Part shown: one piece after another, positions 34,223 to 42,618 of the stretch | Numbering within the stretch: position 1 is the first letter of the stretch | How the letters are laid out: each line of letters starts with the position of its first letter | Assembly (NCBI RefSeq): GCF_049860565.1 | Contig: NZ_CP172056.1 | Location: forward strand, 2,480,001 to 2,544,000 | Direction: 5' to 3' | DNA length: 64,000 nucleotides | Source of the DNA: Desulfitobacterium_A nosdiversum | Lineage (GTDB): Bacteria; Bacillota; Desulfitobacteriia; Desulfitobacteriales; Desulfitobacteriaceae | Notes under the pieces: model-generated | What the model was told of the DNA's origin: nothing | Databases searched by the model: none | Seen by the model: the letters and a program-made list of their open reading frames with translations, nothing else | Translations under genes and position numbers: made by a program

Positions 34223-35020
34223 ATGCAATCATTATCGACGGACAAATGGTATAGGGCTATCTTACAGCGTCATTCGCGAAGGCAATTTAATGGCAGAAAA
34301 TTGCCTAAAGAGTTAATCAACGGATTATCTCAGTTCTCCGATTACATAGGTGCTCAAATACCTGGTGCACGTGCTGTTGTTGTCACCGAAAATCCTGAAA
34401 AGGTTTTTAAAGGTGCTGTAGGATCCTATGGTAAAGTAAAGGGAGCCCCTGCTTATGTTGCCTTTATAGGGGACATGAGCGATCCTCATATTTATGAAAA
34501 GGTCGGATATTTAGGAGAATATTTTATTCTTGAAGCGACTGCTCAAGATATTGGAACGTGTTGGATCGGAGGCTTTTTTAAGCCGGATGTCGTTCAGGAG
34601 CAAATTCAAGTGACGGATAAGGAGCAGGTTCTAGCAGTTTCACCGCTGGGTTTTGTCAATAAAGAGCCCTCTCTTGAAGAAAAACTGTTGTCCGGTTTGG
34701 CCAAAAGTCATAAGCGAAAGCCTTTAGACTCCTTAATTTTAACTTATGCCCAAGAGCCTTTGACGGGTTGGGTCAGCTCAGGACTGGAAGCAGCCCGCTT
34801 AGCGCCATCGGCTGTCAATCGTCAGCCTTGGCGGTTTTCGATAGAGGATAATTCGGTTAAAATATTGATAGATGATAATCGGAATACCTTTCATATTCCA
34901 AAACGTTTGGACTGTGGAATAGCGATGGCTCACCTCGAAATTGCGGCTAAGCATTACGGGGTTCAGGGACAATGGGAGTACTTAGAGAACCCCGAGGTTG
35001 CCCGATTTACTGCAGTATGA
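34223..35020 (+). CDS. nitroreductase-like protein
   Basis: A 265-residue protein of the nitroreductase (FMN) fold. The N-terminal RHSRRQFNGR motif is the FMN-phosphate contact, and LEATAQDIGTCWIGGFFKP is the usual core helix. The C-terminal half (GLEAARLAPSAVNRQPWRF) repeats the APSAxNxQPW element. It is the TM nitroreductase-like type common in anaerobes. The ATG at 34223 is the likely start, eight bases after AAAAGGAG. The substrate is not known. Confidence 0.8.
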   Translation: MQSLSTDKWYRAILQRHSRRQFNGRKLPKELINGLSQFSDYIGAQIPGARAVVVTENPEKVFKGAVGSYGKVKGAPAYVAFIGDMSDPHIYEKVGYLGEYFILEATAQDIGTCWIGGFFKPDVVQEQIQVTDKEQVLAVSPLGFVNKEPSLEEKLLSGLAKSHKRKPLDSLILTYAQEPLTGWVSSGLEAARLAPSAVNRQPWRFSIEDNSVKILIDDNRNTFHIPKRLDCGIAMAHLEIAAKHYGVQGQWEYLENPEVARFTAV

Positions 35021-35048
35021 ATAATCATTAAACCTTTTCTTAACTTAA

Positions 35049-35582
35049 TCAGCTTCTCGGAATATTGATGACTTGACCTGTGTAAAGAGTATTCGGGTCT
35101 GTTATGTTGGAATTAACACTCAATATACGTGAAATTGATACGTTAAATCGATTTGAGATGATAAAAAGAGTATCGCCGGGTCTTACAGTATAGAGTGTAA
35201 TTTCAGGGCGGGGTCCGCATACAGCGCCTAAAGCAGTCCATGTACCCTCATCAGCGACACCGGTAGGCTCGAGTTCTTTAATGCTGGATTGAAAAGCAGT
35301 GAGTGCAGCTTGTGTACGACGGCCAAAAATACCATCGATTGGACCAGGGTTAAAACCGGCAATTCGCAGCAGAATTTGGAAGCGCTTTACCTCAGGACCG
35401 CGATTTCCTTGACGCAAAAAAGGACAATTAATAGCGCTTATCGGGATGACTAGGGATTGACCTGGAAAAATCAGATTGGGATTCGTAATTTTCGGATTGG
35501 CAGATAGGATAACGCCCACTGTTGTATTGAATTTTTGAGCGATAGTAAAAAGAGAATCACCGGGTTGCACAACATAGGTCAT
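35049..35582 (-). CDS. LysM-peptidoglycan-binding-LysM protein
   Basis: A 177-residue protein with three modules: LysM (residues 1-47, YVVQPGDSLFTIAQKF), a PG_binding_1 domain (about 58-115, GPIDGIFGRRTQAAL) and a second LysM (about 130-177, YTVRPGDTLFIISNRF). It has no signal peptide, which recalls the spore-coat and cortex LysM proteins (SafA-like) made in the mother cell. It probably binds peptidoglycan. The GGAGGG RBS is strong. Confidence 0.85.
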   Translation of the reverse strand: MTYVVQPGDSLFTIAQKFNTTVGVILSANPKITNPNLIFPGQSLVIPISAINCPFLRQGNRGPEVKRFQILLRIAGFNPGPIDGIFGRRTQAALTAFQSSIKELEPTGVADEGTWTALGAVCGPRPEITLYTVRPGDTLFIISNRFNVSISRILSVNSNITDPNTLYTGQVINIPRS

Positions 35583-35709
35583 GAAAAGAACCCTCCTGAC
35601 TGTTCTTGATATCTTAGCTTATGGGTACCCTAGTGACTTTGACAGCAAAGGTTAGGTATAATTAATACAAGTGCCAAGGCCATGCAGTATAACAGAGAGG
35701 ATAGAGTAT

Positions 35710-36321
35710 ATGTCCCAACAATATTTCTTTGAATATGGACCAAAAGAAATCGACTACTTAAAGCGAAAAGACAAGAAATTAGGGGCAGCCATTGATCGAA
35801 TTGGGATAATTCAGCGGGAAGTGATTCCTGATCCGTTTACGGCTTTAATTTCAAGTGTCGTTGGTCAGCAAATATCCAGCAAAGCGGCAGATACGGTTTG
35901 GAGTCGTCTTATTCATTTATTAGGAGACATTACACCGGATCGAATTGCCCAGGCTGAGCTTATAGCTATTAAAGATTGCGGAATGTCTGTTAGAAAGGCG
36001 GAATATATTCAAGGAATTGCCGAGGCAGCAATATCCGGTACGGTAGATTTTAAAACGCTGTCATCACTTTCAGATGAAGAGATCATAAAGAAGCTGTCAT
36101 CTTTGAGGGGGGTAGGGGTGTGGACTGCGGAAATGCTGCTGATTTTCTCACTCCAGCGTCCAGATGTTGTCAGCTCTAAGGATTTAGCGATCTGTCGCGG
36201 AATGATGAATCTCTATGGCCTTAAGGAGCTGTCCAAAGAAAAGTTCGAACGATATCGCAAGCGGTATTCCCCTTATGGTTCAATTGCTTCTTTATATATA
36301 TGGGAGCTTTCAGTTCAGTAA
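35710..36321 (+). CDS. alkA: DNA-3-methyladenine glycosylase II family protein
   Basis: A 203-residue HhH-GPD DNA glycosylase. The helix-hairpin-helix LSSLRGVGVWTAEMLL and the catalytic Asp region (RPDVVSSKDLAICRG) are visible. It excises alkylated bases in base-excision repair. It lacks the N-terminal domain of E. coli AlkA, as many Firmicute versions do. The ATG at 35710 follows GAGAGG. The GTG at 35671 has no RBS. Confidence 0.88.
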   Translation: MSQQYFFEYGPKEIDYLKRKDKKLGAAIDRIGIIQREVIPDPFTALISSVVGQQISSKAADTVWSRLIHLLGDITPDRIAQAELIAIKDCGMSVRKAEYIQGIAEAAISGTVDFKTLSSLSDEEIIKKLSSLRGVGVWTAEMLLIFSLQRPDVVSSKDLAICRGMMNLYGLKELSKEKFERYRKRYSPYGSIASLYIWELSVQ

Positions 36322-36343
36322 TATAAAGTAGATATTATAAATG

Positions 36344-36380
36344 TTAAAGTGGTATTCTCTTCCGAGTAATACCACTTTAA
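36344..36380. terminator. hairpin between alkA and the small Cys/Pro protein gene
   Basis: A perfect 13-bp stem (36344-36356 with 36368-36380, 11-base loop). It lies between the converging stops, and the T-run is weak in both directions. Confidence 0.55.
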
Positions 36381-36420
36381 AAATCTGTATCAAGTTTTAG
36401 CTTTAAGCTTTAACTTAACC

Positions 36421-36606
36421 TTAACCTTTAGCTTTAGGGCCGGGAGCAAATTGTAATGGACTGACAGCCGGCTGAGGAAATCGCTGTAAAGGCTGAACAT
36501 AGGGTTGAGGGCATACACAGCAGTGCTGATACCAGAGGTCGAATAGATGAGGAGGGCAATAGGGTAAAAATTCATACGGCGCGGGACATTTGTAGAATAA
36601 ATGCAT
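36421..36606 (-). CDS. small Cys/Pro/Tyr-rich protein, coat-like
   Basis: A 61-residue protein with five Cys, ten or more Pro and repeated aromatic and Gln residues. It contains a CxxC-like and a CC pair and ends in a GPKAKG-type tail. The composition resembles small spore coat or exosporium proteins, but there is no detectable homologue in my memory. GAGGTGA lies seven bases before the ATG, which supports translation. The alternative frame (36390-36575) has no RBS. Confidence 0.6.
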   Translation of the reverse strand: MHLFYKCPAPYEFLPYCPPHLFDLWYQHCCVCPQPYVQPLQRFPQPAVSPLQFAPGPKAKG

Positions 36607-36928
36607 ATATTTTCACCTCTTAAGCTTCAAGTGGATCATGATCTGCTTTAATATATGCCAAAATAAACCAGTTGAAAGTTGGCCACTGTCTGTAAACGTA
36701 TAAAAGTAGCATTTTATGGAAGAAATACATACTGTACTAACACAGGGAGCAATTTATGGACTATAAAGCAATCTGTTATAAATTTTTATTGCCATATTCA
36801 GATTTCTGAGTTATCCTATACGAAGACAAATGTATGCCTTAGATGGATGTTGATGATTTTGCTGCATACGTGCTATAAACGTGCAGAAAGATAGGCAGTT
36901 GGAATCAGCTTTTTTGGAGGTAGTGGAA
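36607..36928. other. intergenic region upstream of the aspartate kinase gene
   Basis: No confident ORF or lysine riboswitch is visible. On the minus strand CATATATTA at 36649-36657 fits the -10 element CATANNNTA of sigma-K promoters, about 43 bp before the small Cys/Pro protein. On the plus strand an imperfect hairpin lies near 36861-36888, close to the aspartate kinase RBS. Confidence 0.4.
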
Positions 36929-38320
36929 GTGCTAACGGTTGAAAAAATTGGCGGAACTTCGATGACGAAGTTCGAAGATGTGTTGACAAATATTATTGGA
37001 AATCCGAATAACCCGAATTTCCGCTTCGGAAGAGTATTTGTCGTCTCGGCTTATGCAGGGATTACCAATATGCTCTTAGAAGATAAGAAAACAAAAGCTC
37101 CTGGAGTATATCAATACTTTGTTCAAGGTGAAGATTATGAAAAGCCGCTTGAGGACTTGCTGAACCATTTATTAAGCATAAATGAAGGCTTTGTTGAACT
37201 GGGACTGGACTATGAAGTTTGTAAAAAGTTCTTGATTGAAAGAATTGAGCAAACCCAATCCTATTTGAACAGTATGGGTGAAATCATTGCTTCAGGATAT
37301 GTCCAAAGGGAGAGCATTTTTTCAGCAGCTCGCGAGTTGCTTTCATCCATTGGAGAAGCACACTCGGCATTCAACTCGGTTAACATTTTGAAGAACAGAG
37401 GTATTCCGGCGAGGTTAGTGGATTTAACCGGGTTTAAAGATTCTAAACAACTCACGATCAGCGAACGGATTGAACAGTCCTTCAAAAATGTCGATCCTTT
37501 TCAGGAAATTATTATAGCTACGGGATATACAAAAGGCCGGGAAGGGATTATGCGCCAGTTTGCTCGGGGATATTCAGAAATTACGTTTTCGAAGATTGCC
37601 ACGCAGCTGCATGCCGATGAAGCAATAATTCATAAGGAATATCATTTATCCTCAGCCGATCCTAAAGTTGTTGGAATAGATAAAGCAGTTCCCGTAGGTC
37701 ATACCAATTATGATGTTGCCGATCAGTTAGCAGATATCGGCATGGAAGCCATTCATCCTAATGCGGCGAAGCCGTTGGAATTGGCAGGTATTAATTTGCG
37801 TTTGAAAAACACGTTCGAACCGGAGCATCCGGGTACCCTGATTTCGAAAGATTATGTCGGCCCGGAAGCGAAGATTGAAATTATCGCCGGCTCGGATAAA
37901 GTTGTGATCATTGAAATTCATGATGCCTCAATGGTTGGACAGACAGGCTTTGACTATGAAATTATGAAAACCTTCAAGCGTTTTGATATAAGTTATATTA
38001 CAAAGGCAACCAATGCAAACAGCATTTCACTCGTCATTTGGCAAACCGACCTTAAAGATGAATTGATTGGCGAATTAAGAGAGAAGTATCAGACCATAAC
38101 TGTGAAAGAAGTTGCAATTGTCTGTGTCATTGGCTCAAATATTGCGTTGCCGAACATTTTGGCACGTGCGGCTGCAATTTTAGCTAAAAATAAGATCAAT
38201 ATTAACTGTGTATCACAATCCTTGCGCCAAGTGAATATGCAGTTCGTCATTGATCGGGAGATGTATACAAAAGCGATTATTGAGATGAATAAAGAACTAT
38301 GTTGTGAAGCGAATAATTAA
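36929..38320 (+). CDS. aspartate kinase
   Basis: A 463-residue enzyme that phosphorylates aspartate, the first step to lysine, threonine, methionine and diaminopimelate. It starts VEKIGGTSM (the kinase P-loop-like motif) and carries the FARGYSEIT segment. The C-terminal part, from about residue 320, holds two ACT domains, with VGQTGFDYEIM and NILARAAAILAKNKINI being the visible ACT features. IGGTSM is used in the ectoine-type and some Clostridial kinases in place of the usual KFGGTS. The GTG start at 36929 has GGAGG eight bases upstream; the ATG at 36881 has none. Confidence 0.85.
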   Translation: MLTVEKIGGTSMTKFEDVLTNIIGNPNNPNFRFGRVFVVSAYAGITNMLLEDKKTKAPGVYQYFVQGEDYEKPLEDLLNHLLSINEGFVELGLDYEVCKKFLIERIEQTQSYLNSMGEIIASGYVQRESIFSAARELLSSIGEAHSAFNSVNILKNRGIPARLVDLTGFKDSKQLTISERIEQSFKNVDPFQEIIIATGYTKGREGIMRQFARGYSEITFSKIATQLHADEAIIHKEYHLSSADPKVVGIDKAVPVGHTNYDVADQLADIGMEAIHPNAAKPLELAGINLRLKNTFEPEHPGTLISKDYVGPEAKIEIIAGSDKVVIIEIHDASMVGQTGFDYEIMKTFKRFDISYITKATNANSISLVIWQTDLKDELIGELREKYQTITVKEVAIVCVIGSNIALPNILARAAAILAKNKININCVSQSLRQVNMQFVIDREMYTKAIIEMNKELCCEANN

Positions 38321-38441
38321 ATCGAATAATTAAGGTGATTAATTGAATACAGCTAAAGCTTGACTTTTCTTAGACTCTCATCTATTATTCTTACTGAGCT
38401 GACATTGAGAATACGCAATTTAATTGCGTCTCGAAAAATGG

Positions 38442-38473
38442 GAAACCACCTGTTATGGACGACAGGTGGTTTC
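38442..38473. terminator. bidirectional terminator after the aspartate kinase gene
   Basis: A 12-bp perfect stem (38442-38453 with 38462-38473), located between convergent genes. Confidence 0.7.
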
Positions 38474-38500
38474 AACTATTTATGGGGTTTTTATTACTTT

Positions 38501-39106
38501 TTAAAGCCAGAGAGGAGTAGTGGATGCTTCGGGAGTATGACCGCTGCAGACTTGGACACACTCTGAACAACCGCGAATGGATTTCGGAAAACACCGTCGT
38601 GGACGGAACACTCCGTTTTCAAAGGCATTTCCAGGACAAGCGCGATAACAGCGATCGCAGTTATTACACGTAGAAAGTTCTTGTCCCGAGTGATCTGTTG
38701 CCTCAAACGGTGCATGGGTAAAGAGCGCTGAAAAAAGGAGTTTAGAGCCATAAGTCTTATTGACAACAAGCCCATTTTTACCCCATTGTCCGAGACCTGC
38801 AGCAACAGCTAAAGGGCGAAAATCTCCAAATACGGAGAGTGAGCTTTTGATTTTACAGTCAAGTCCTTCTTCACGCAGGATTTGAGCCAGTTTTTCATGA
38901 ACTTTATGTTCGTGATATAAGGCCTCACCAAATCTTCGTGTAATGTAAAATGGGTGATTTAAAACCCAGGAATTCGAAAATGGAAAGGCGAGGACCATAA
39001 CGGGGAGTGTTTTCCTGACTTTAGTATACCCGGCAAGAAGTGCACCGTGTTTTAATGCAGTATGAGTGAGATAGGCTTGAAGGGTAGGCTCAGCCTGATC
39101 TTGCAT
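38501..39106 (-). CDS. QueG-like iron-sulfur protein, second paralogue
   Basis: A 201-residue protein with a C-terminal double [4Fe-4S] domain (CNNCDRCYRACP and CSECVQVC) and an upstream YGSKLLFSALFT-type segment, in the same broad family as 31399-32142. It lacks the full cobalamin-binding N-terminus of QueG. AAAGGAG lies nine bases before the ATG. The role is unknown. Reductive dehalogenase-like or epoxyqueuosine-reductase-like chemistry is possible. Confidence 0.7.
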   Translation of the reverse strand: MQDQAEPTLQAYLTHTALKHGALLAGYTKVRKTLPVMVLAFPFSNSWVLNHPFYITRRFGEALYHEHKVHEKLAQILREEGLDCKIKSSLSVFGDFRPLAVAAGLGQWGKNGLVVNKTYGSKLLFSALFTHAPFEATDHSGQELSTCNNCDRCYRACPGNAFENGVFRPRRCFPKSIRGCSECVQVCSGHTPEASTTPLWL

Positions 39107-39413
39107 AAATGAGCTCTCCTTTGATCTAGTTAAGATACGTATATAATAGAGTAACCTTAAATCATGGAGAACATGTAGTTAATCAAGCGTGTAATAAATT
39201 GGTTTAATCAAGCAGAATACATAGTCATGATTGGTAATACCAAGTCGTGGCTATTTTTTTTTCCTTAGCTGGCGCCATTAACCAAGTCCAACTTCTAAAA
39301 TCAATTGTAACCTTTAGTTTCAGCTAGTTGATTCCATTAATATCATAATGATTCTTAGGACTAACTATGCTAATCTTTTTCAGTAAAAGAAATAATTTAG
39401 CGGGGTGAAATTT
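39107..39413 (+). other. intergenic region upstream of the CWB2 gene
   Basis: It contains a TATAAT-type element (39142-39147), a strong terminator (39221-39262) and then about 150 bp leading to the CWB2 gene. No ORF is visible. Confidence 0.5.
39154..39262 (+). ncRNA. candidate small RNA or attenuated leader
   Basis: A -10 box TATAAT lies at 39142-39147, with a weak -35 (TTTGAT, 16-base spacer) upstream. About 110 nt later there is a strong terminator: a stem of roughly 15 pairs (39221-39235 with 39239-39254) and nine T in a row. No ORF lies between. It could be an independent sRNA or a premature-termination leader of the CWB2 gene. Confidence 0.4.
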
Positions 39414-41258
39414 TTGGAAAAAAAGTTTAAGAAGCTATCATTATTTATGCTAATTCTTACTACTCTTGTATCCAGTTCATTTTCTCAAAGCATCGCCTAT
39501 GCTGCCGAACCCCCTGCAACGTTAAATGCTGAACAAATTCTTGAGACTTTTGAAGGCAAATTTGGAGCTGAGTCTGCAGGTAGTCCAACAAGACTGGGAG
39601 GTAGCGATCGTTATGAAACAGCTGTGAAAATTTCTCAAAAAGGATGGACTGATGGCTCCAGTGAGTTTGCTGTTCTTTCGTCAGGCTTAGATGAGAACCT
39701 GGTCGATGCGTTAACTTCCTCGCCCTTAGCCTATGCTAAAAAAGCACCTATTCTTCTAACAGATACCCAAGAACTTAGCAATACTACAAAAGCAGAATTA
39801 CATAGACTTGGTGTAAAGACGGTTTATTTAACTACTGGAGTTGCTGTTTTTAATAGCAGCGTGATCAAAACCTTGGAGGAAGAATTAAATATTACAGTTA
39901 TTCCATTGGGTGGACTAGATCGTTTTGAAACTTCTATTAATATTGCTAAAGAATTAGGCTCCTTTAGAGAGATTATGGTAAGTACGGCCTATTCTAATGC
40001 TGATGCCCTATCCGCTGCATCCATTACAGCCTACAAAGGAATACCAATCTTACTTTCGAACGTTAATGGGCTGCCAGAATCTACGAACAACTTTATCTCT
40101 TCACTTGAAGTAAAACCAACAAAAACCTATATTTTAGGCGCTGAAGGAGTATTAAGCACAGCTGTTGAAAAGTCTCTTCCTAATTCTGTACGTTTAGGAG
40201 GTATCGATCGATTTGCAACAAATGTAAAGATTGTCACTGCATTTCAAAATGATTTAAGAACCGAAAAAGTGTATATCGCAAATGGTCAAGACGATCATTT
40301 AGTAGATGCACTTGCCGGATCCGCCCTAGCAGCTCACACAGCTTCACCTATGATCTTGACAAATAATGATTCTGTCCCAACAGGAACTAGAACTTTAGTT
40401 AAAGATAGCATGTTCCCTGTGCATGCAAAGAATCTTGTAGCGCTCGGTAGTGAAGGCGTTATTTCCAATAATCTAGTGAATGATCTGGGTACAATTGTAG
40501 AATATGCTACTCCTAATGCTACCGAGGGTGGTACAAATTCAGTTGTGAATATTAATCATGGAATAGCGATTCTTGCTGATGGGGTAAACGTTAGAAATAT
40601 TAACGCTCAATATAACGTTTATGTGGAAGGTAACAATGTTAAATTAAACAACATTAGTGTAGGTGAAGCGCTAATATTAAATCCAGGCGATAATGGTAAA
40701 GTAGATTTAACCAATGTAAATGCAAAAGCCGTTTATATTCTCTCCAGCGGGGATCCTACCGTAATAACGGATTCGAATATCAATGTATTGATGATTAATG
40801 GTGTTAAACGAGTGGCAACACAAGTTAATGTTGATAGCAACATTGGTATGACCATAGTATCTTCGGATGCCTATTTACAAGAAGTTAAAGATTGGAATAA
40901 TGATTTTGACACAGGTCGAATATATGGTGATATTGTTATAACCAGTCTCCCCAATGCTACTACAATTCCTCATGTGGATTTATCAGGTCTCTTTAAAAGG
41001 CCCATTATTATGAGTGAGGGCAGTCTTACAAATAGATCTTACAATTATCTAACAGAAGTTATCGTTAGCCCTTATAAAGAGGGGGCAAATGTGACGCTTG
41101 AAGGTATGTTTGATAAGGTTACGGTTACTAAACCAGTTAATTTCAAGTTAAATGGTCCAATTTCAGTGTCTAAATCGGAAATTAATAATTTAACCATACC
41201 GTCAGATTCAACGATGCAATTTCTGGGTATTGTTAAGTTAATAAATTATGTAGATTAG
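39414..41258 (+). CDS. cell-wall-binding CWB2 repeat protein
   Basis: A 614-residue secreted protein. It has a signal peptide (KK, hydrophobic core, AYA cleavage region) and three CWB2 repeats at about residues 62-370, each with an RLGGSDRYETA-type core (RLGG..RYETA, PLGG..RFETS, RLGG..RFATN). Residues 380-617 form a beta-rich domain with Val/Asn-Gly repeats that I do not recognise. CWB2 domains anchor proteins noncovalently to the cell wall through PSII-like polymers. The TTG at 39414 fits GGGGTGA; the GTG at 39405 lies within it. Confidence 0.88.
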   Translation: MEKKFKKLSLFMLILTTLVSSSFSQSIAYAAEPPATLNAEQILETFEGKFGAESAGSPTRLGGSDRYETAVKISQKGWTDGSSEFAVLSSGLDENLVDALTSSPLAYAKKAPILLTDTQELSNTTKAELHRLGVKTVYLTTGVAVFNSSVIKTLEEELNITVIPLGGLDRFETSINIAKELGSFREIMVSTAYSNADALSAASITAYKGIPILLSNVNGLPESTNNFISSLEVKPTKTYILGAEGVLSTAVEKSLPNSVRLGGIDRFATNVKIVTAFQNDLRTEKVYIANGQDDHLVDALAGSALAAHTASPMILTNNDSVPTGTRTLVKDSMFPVHAKNLVALGSEGVISNNLVNDLGTIVEYATPNATEGGTNSVVNINHGIAILADGVNVRNINAQYNVYVEGNNVKLNNISVGEALILNPGDNGKVDLTNVNAKAVYILSSGDPTVITDSNINVLMINGVKRVATQVNVDSNIGMTIVSSDAYLQEVKDWNNDFDTGRIYGDIVITSLPNATTIPHVDLSGLFKRPIIMSEGSLTNRSYNYLTEVIVSPYKEGANVTLEGMFDKVTVTKPVNFKLNGPISVSKSEINNLTIPSDSTMQFLGIVKLINYVD

Positions 41259-41264
41259 ATTGTC

Positions 41265-41316
41265 TGCTAAAAGCACAAGTAAACAATCCTAACGGGTTGG
41301 ATGCATGTGCTTATTT
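41265..41316 (+). terminator. terminator after the CWB2 gene
   Basis: A 7-bp outer stem AAGCACA/TGTGCTT plus an inner ATCC/GGAT pair, followed by ATTTATAAT. Confidence 0.5.
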
Positions 41317-42487
41317 ATAATGTTTCACTGTCAATTAATGTTTCCGGCTTGGGCTTGCGCGGTGGTTTAGGCCCGAAAAATTGGTAATAATGGCATTCCA
41401 GACGCCCGTTATAAAGTTTACGGCTTTTGTCCCAACGCCGTCCGATCATGTCTTCGGGATTCTTAAACGTCGTAATGACATGAAGAGACCAAGTCGGTAA
41501 TTCGCGGAAGGTATTACCGAGATCCTCATATAATTTTTTAACATCGTCTATTTCACCAAGACGTTCGCCATAGGGAGGATTTGTAATTATATGGCCATAT
41601 TGGAAGCGCGAACGGACTTCGGCCGCAGGCAGCTTCTGAAAGAAAACCTTATCTTTCAGCCCTGCTTCTTCAGCATGGGTACGAGCGAGTTGTAAAGCTT
41701 TTGGGTCAATATCTGAACCGTAGATATGTAGATCAATATCAGGATGATAGAGATCATGAGCTTCTTCACGGGCTTGCTGCCAATATTTATCAGAAATATT
41801 GCCCCATTTTTCAGAGATGAATTCCCGTTTTAGTCCGGGTGCCCGGTTCTGTGCAATCATCGCAGCTTCAAGAGGAATAGTGCCTGTTCCGCAGAAGGGG
41901 TCGATCAAGGCACGATCGGCTTTCCAATAACTGAGCTGAACCATTGCCGCAGCTAACGTTTCTTTGAGTGGGGCTTGTCCTGCTAACTGGCGGTAGCCTC
42001 GTTTATGAAGGCCTACTCCGGATGTATCAATGGTTAAAGTCGCAATATCTTTAAGAAGGGCGACCTCAACTTTATAGCAGGTTCCCGTTTCTTTAAACCA
42101 TGAAATACCGTAAACGGCCTTTAAACGTTCAACGATTGCTTTTTTGACGATGGCTTGACAGTCGGATACGCTGAAAAGCTTAGATTTAATCGACTTTCCC
42201 TCAACAGGGAATTCGGCATCGATGGGCAGCCAGTTCTCCCAAGGAAGCGCTTTAGTCTGCTGGAAGAGTTCTTCGAAGGTTGTCGCTTTGAATTCTCCTA
42301 TTTTTAAAAGCACGCGTTCTGAGGAACGCAGCCATAGATTGGAACGGCAGATTCCGAGCTCATTAGCCATGAAGGTGACTTTTCCATTTTCAACCTTGGT
42401 TTCTGTGTATCCCAGATTTGAAAGCTCACGGGCCACGATGGATTCAATACCAAAGGCAGAGGTTGCAATTAACTCGAGTTTTGACAA
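41315..42487 (-). CDS. THUMP-domain SAM-dependent RNA methyltransferase
   Basis: A protein of about 390 residues with an N-terminal THUMP region (about residues 1-155) and a C-terminal Rossmann methyltransferase with TNPPYGER as the N6/N2-methylation motif and DPFCGTGTIPLEAA as motif I. This is the layout of the RlmL/TrmN/YpsC group, which methylates 23S rRNA or tRNA. The TTG at 42487 has AGGTG six bases upstream and is preferred over the GTG at 42496. Confidence 0.85.
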   Translation of the reverse strand: MSKLELIATSAFGIESIVARELSNLGYTETKVENGKVTFMANELGICRSNLWLRSSERVLLKIGEFKATTFEELFQQTKALPWENWLPIDAEFPVEGKSIKSKLFSVSDCQAIVKKAIVERLKAVYGISWFKETGTCYKVEVALLKDIATLTIDTSGVGLHKRGYRQLAGQAPLKETLAAAMVQLSYWKADRALIDPFCGTGTIPLEAAMIAQNRAPGLKREFISEKWGNISDKYWQQAREEAHDLYHPDIDLHIYGSDIDPKALQLARTHAEEAGLKDKVFFQKLPAAEVRSRFQYGHIITNPPYGERLGEIDDVKKLYEDLGNTFRELPTWSLHVITTFKNPEDMIGRRWDKSRKLYNGRLECHYYQFFGPKPPRKPKPETLIDSETL

Positions 42488-42618
42488 ACGGAACACCTAC
42501 TTATTTAAATATATTTTTAAGAACATTTATCATAATAGAGGTCTATCCTTACTATAGTATAGAGCTTTAAGAAAAAAGGCAAGTTAGGGAAAGTTAAACA
42601 GTTCAGGAGGCAAATCCA

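Noticed and set aside
36679..36894. 71-residue ORF upstream of the aspartate kinase gene
   Set aside because: No RBS and no recognisable composition; it lies in the likely leader of the kinase gene.
36607..36928. Lysine riboswitch before the aspartate kinase gene
   Set aside because: I could not find the conserved core of the lysine aptamer, only a small imperfect hairpin near the RBS.
39107..39413. c-di-GMP riboswitch before the CWB2 gene
   Set aside because: CWB2 genes in Clostridia can carry one, but the conserved aptamer core is not visible here.
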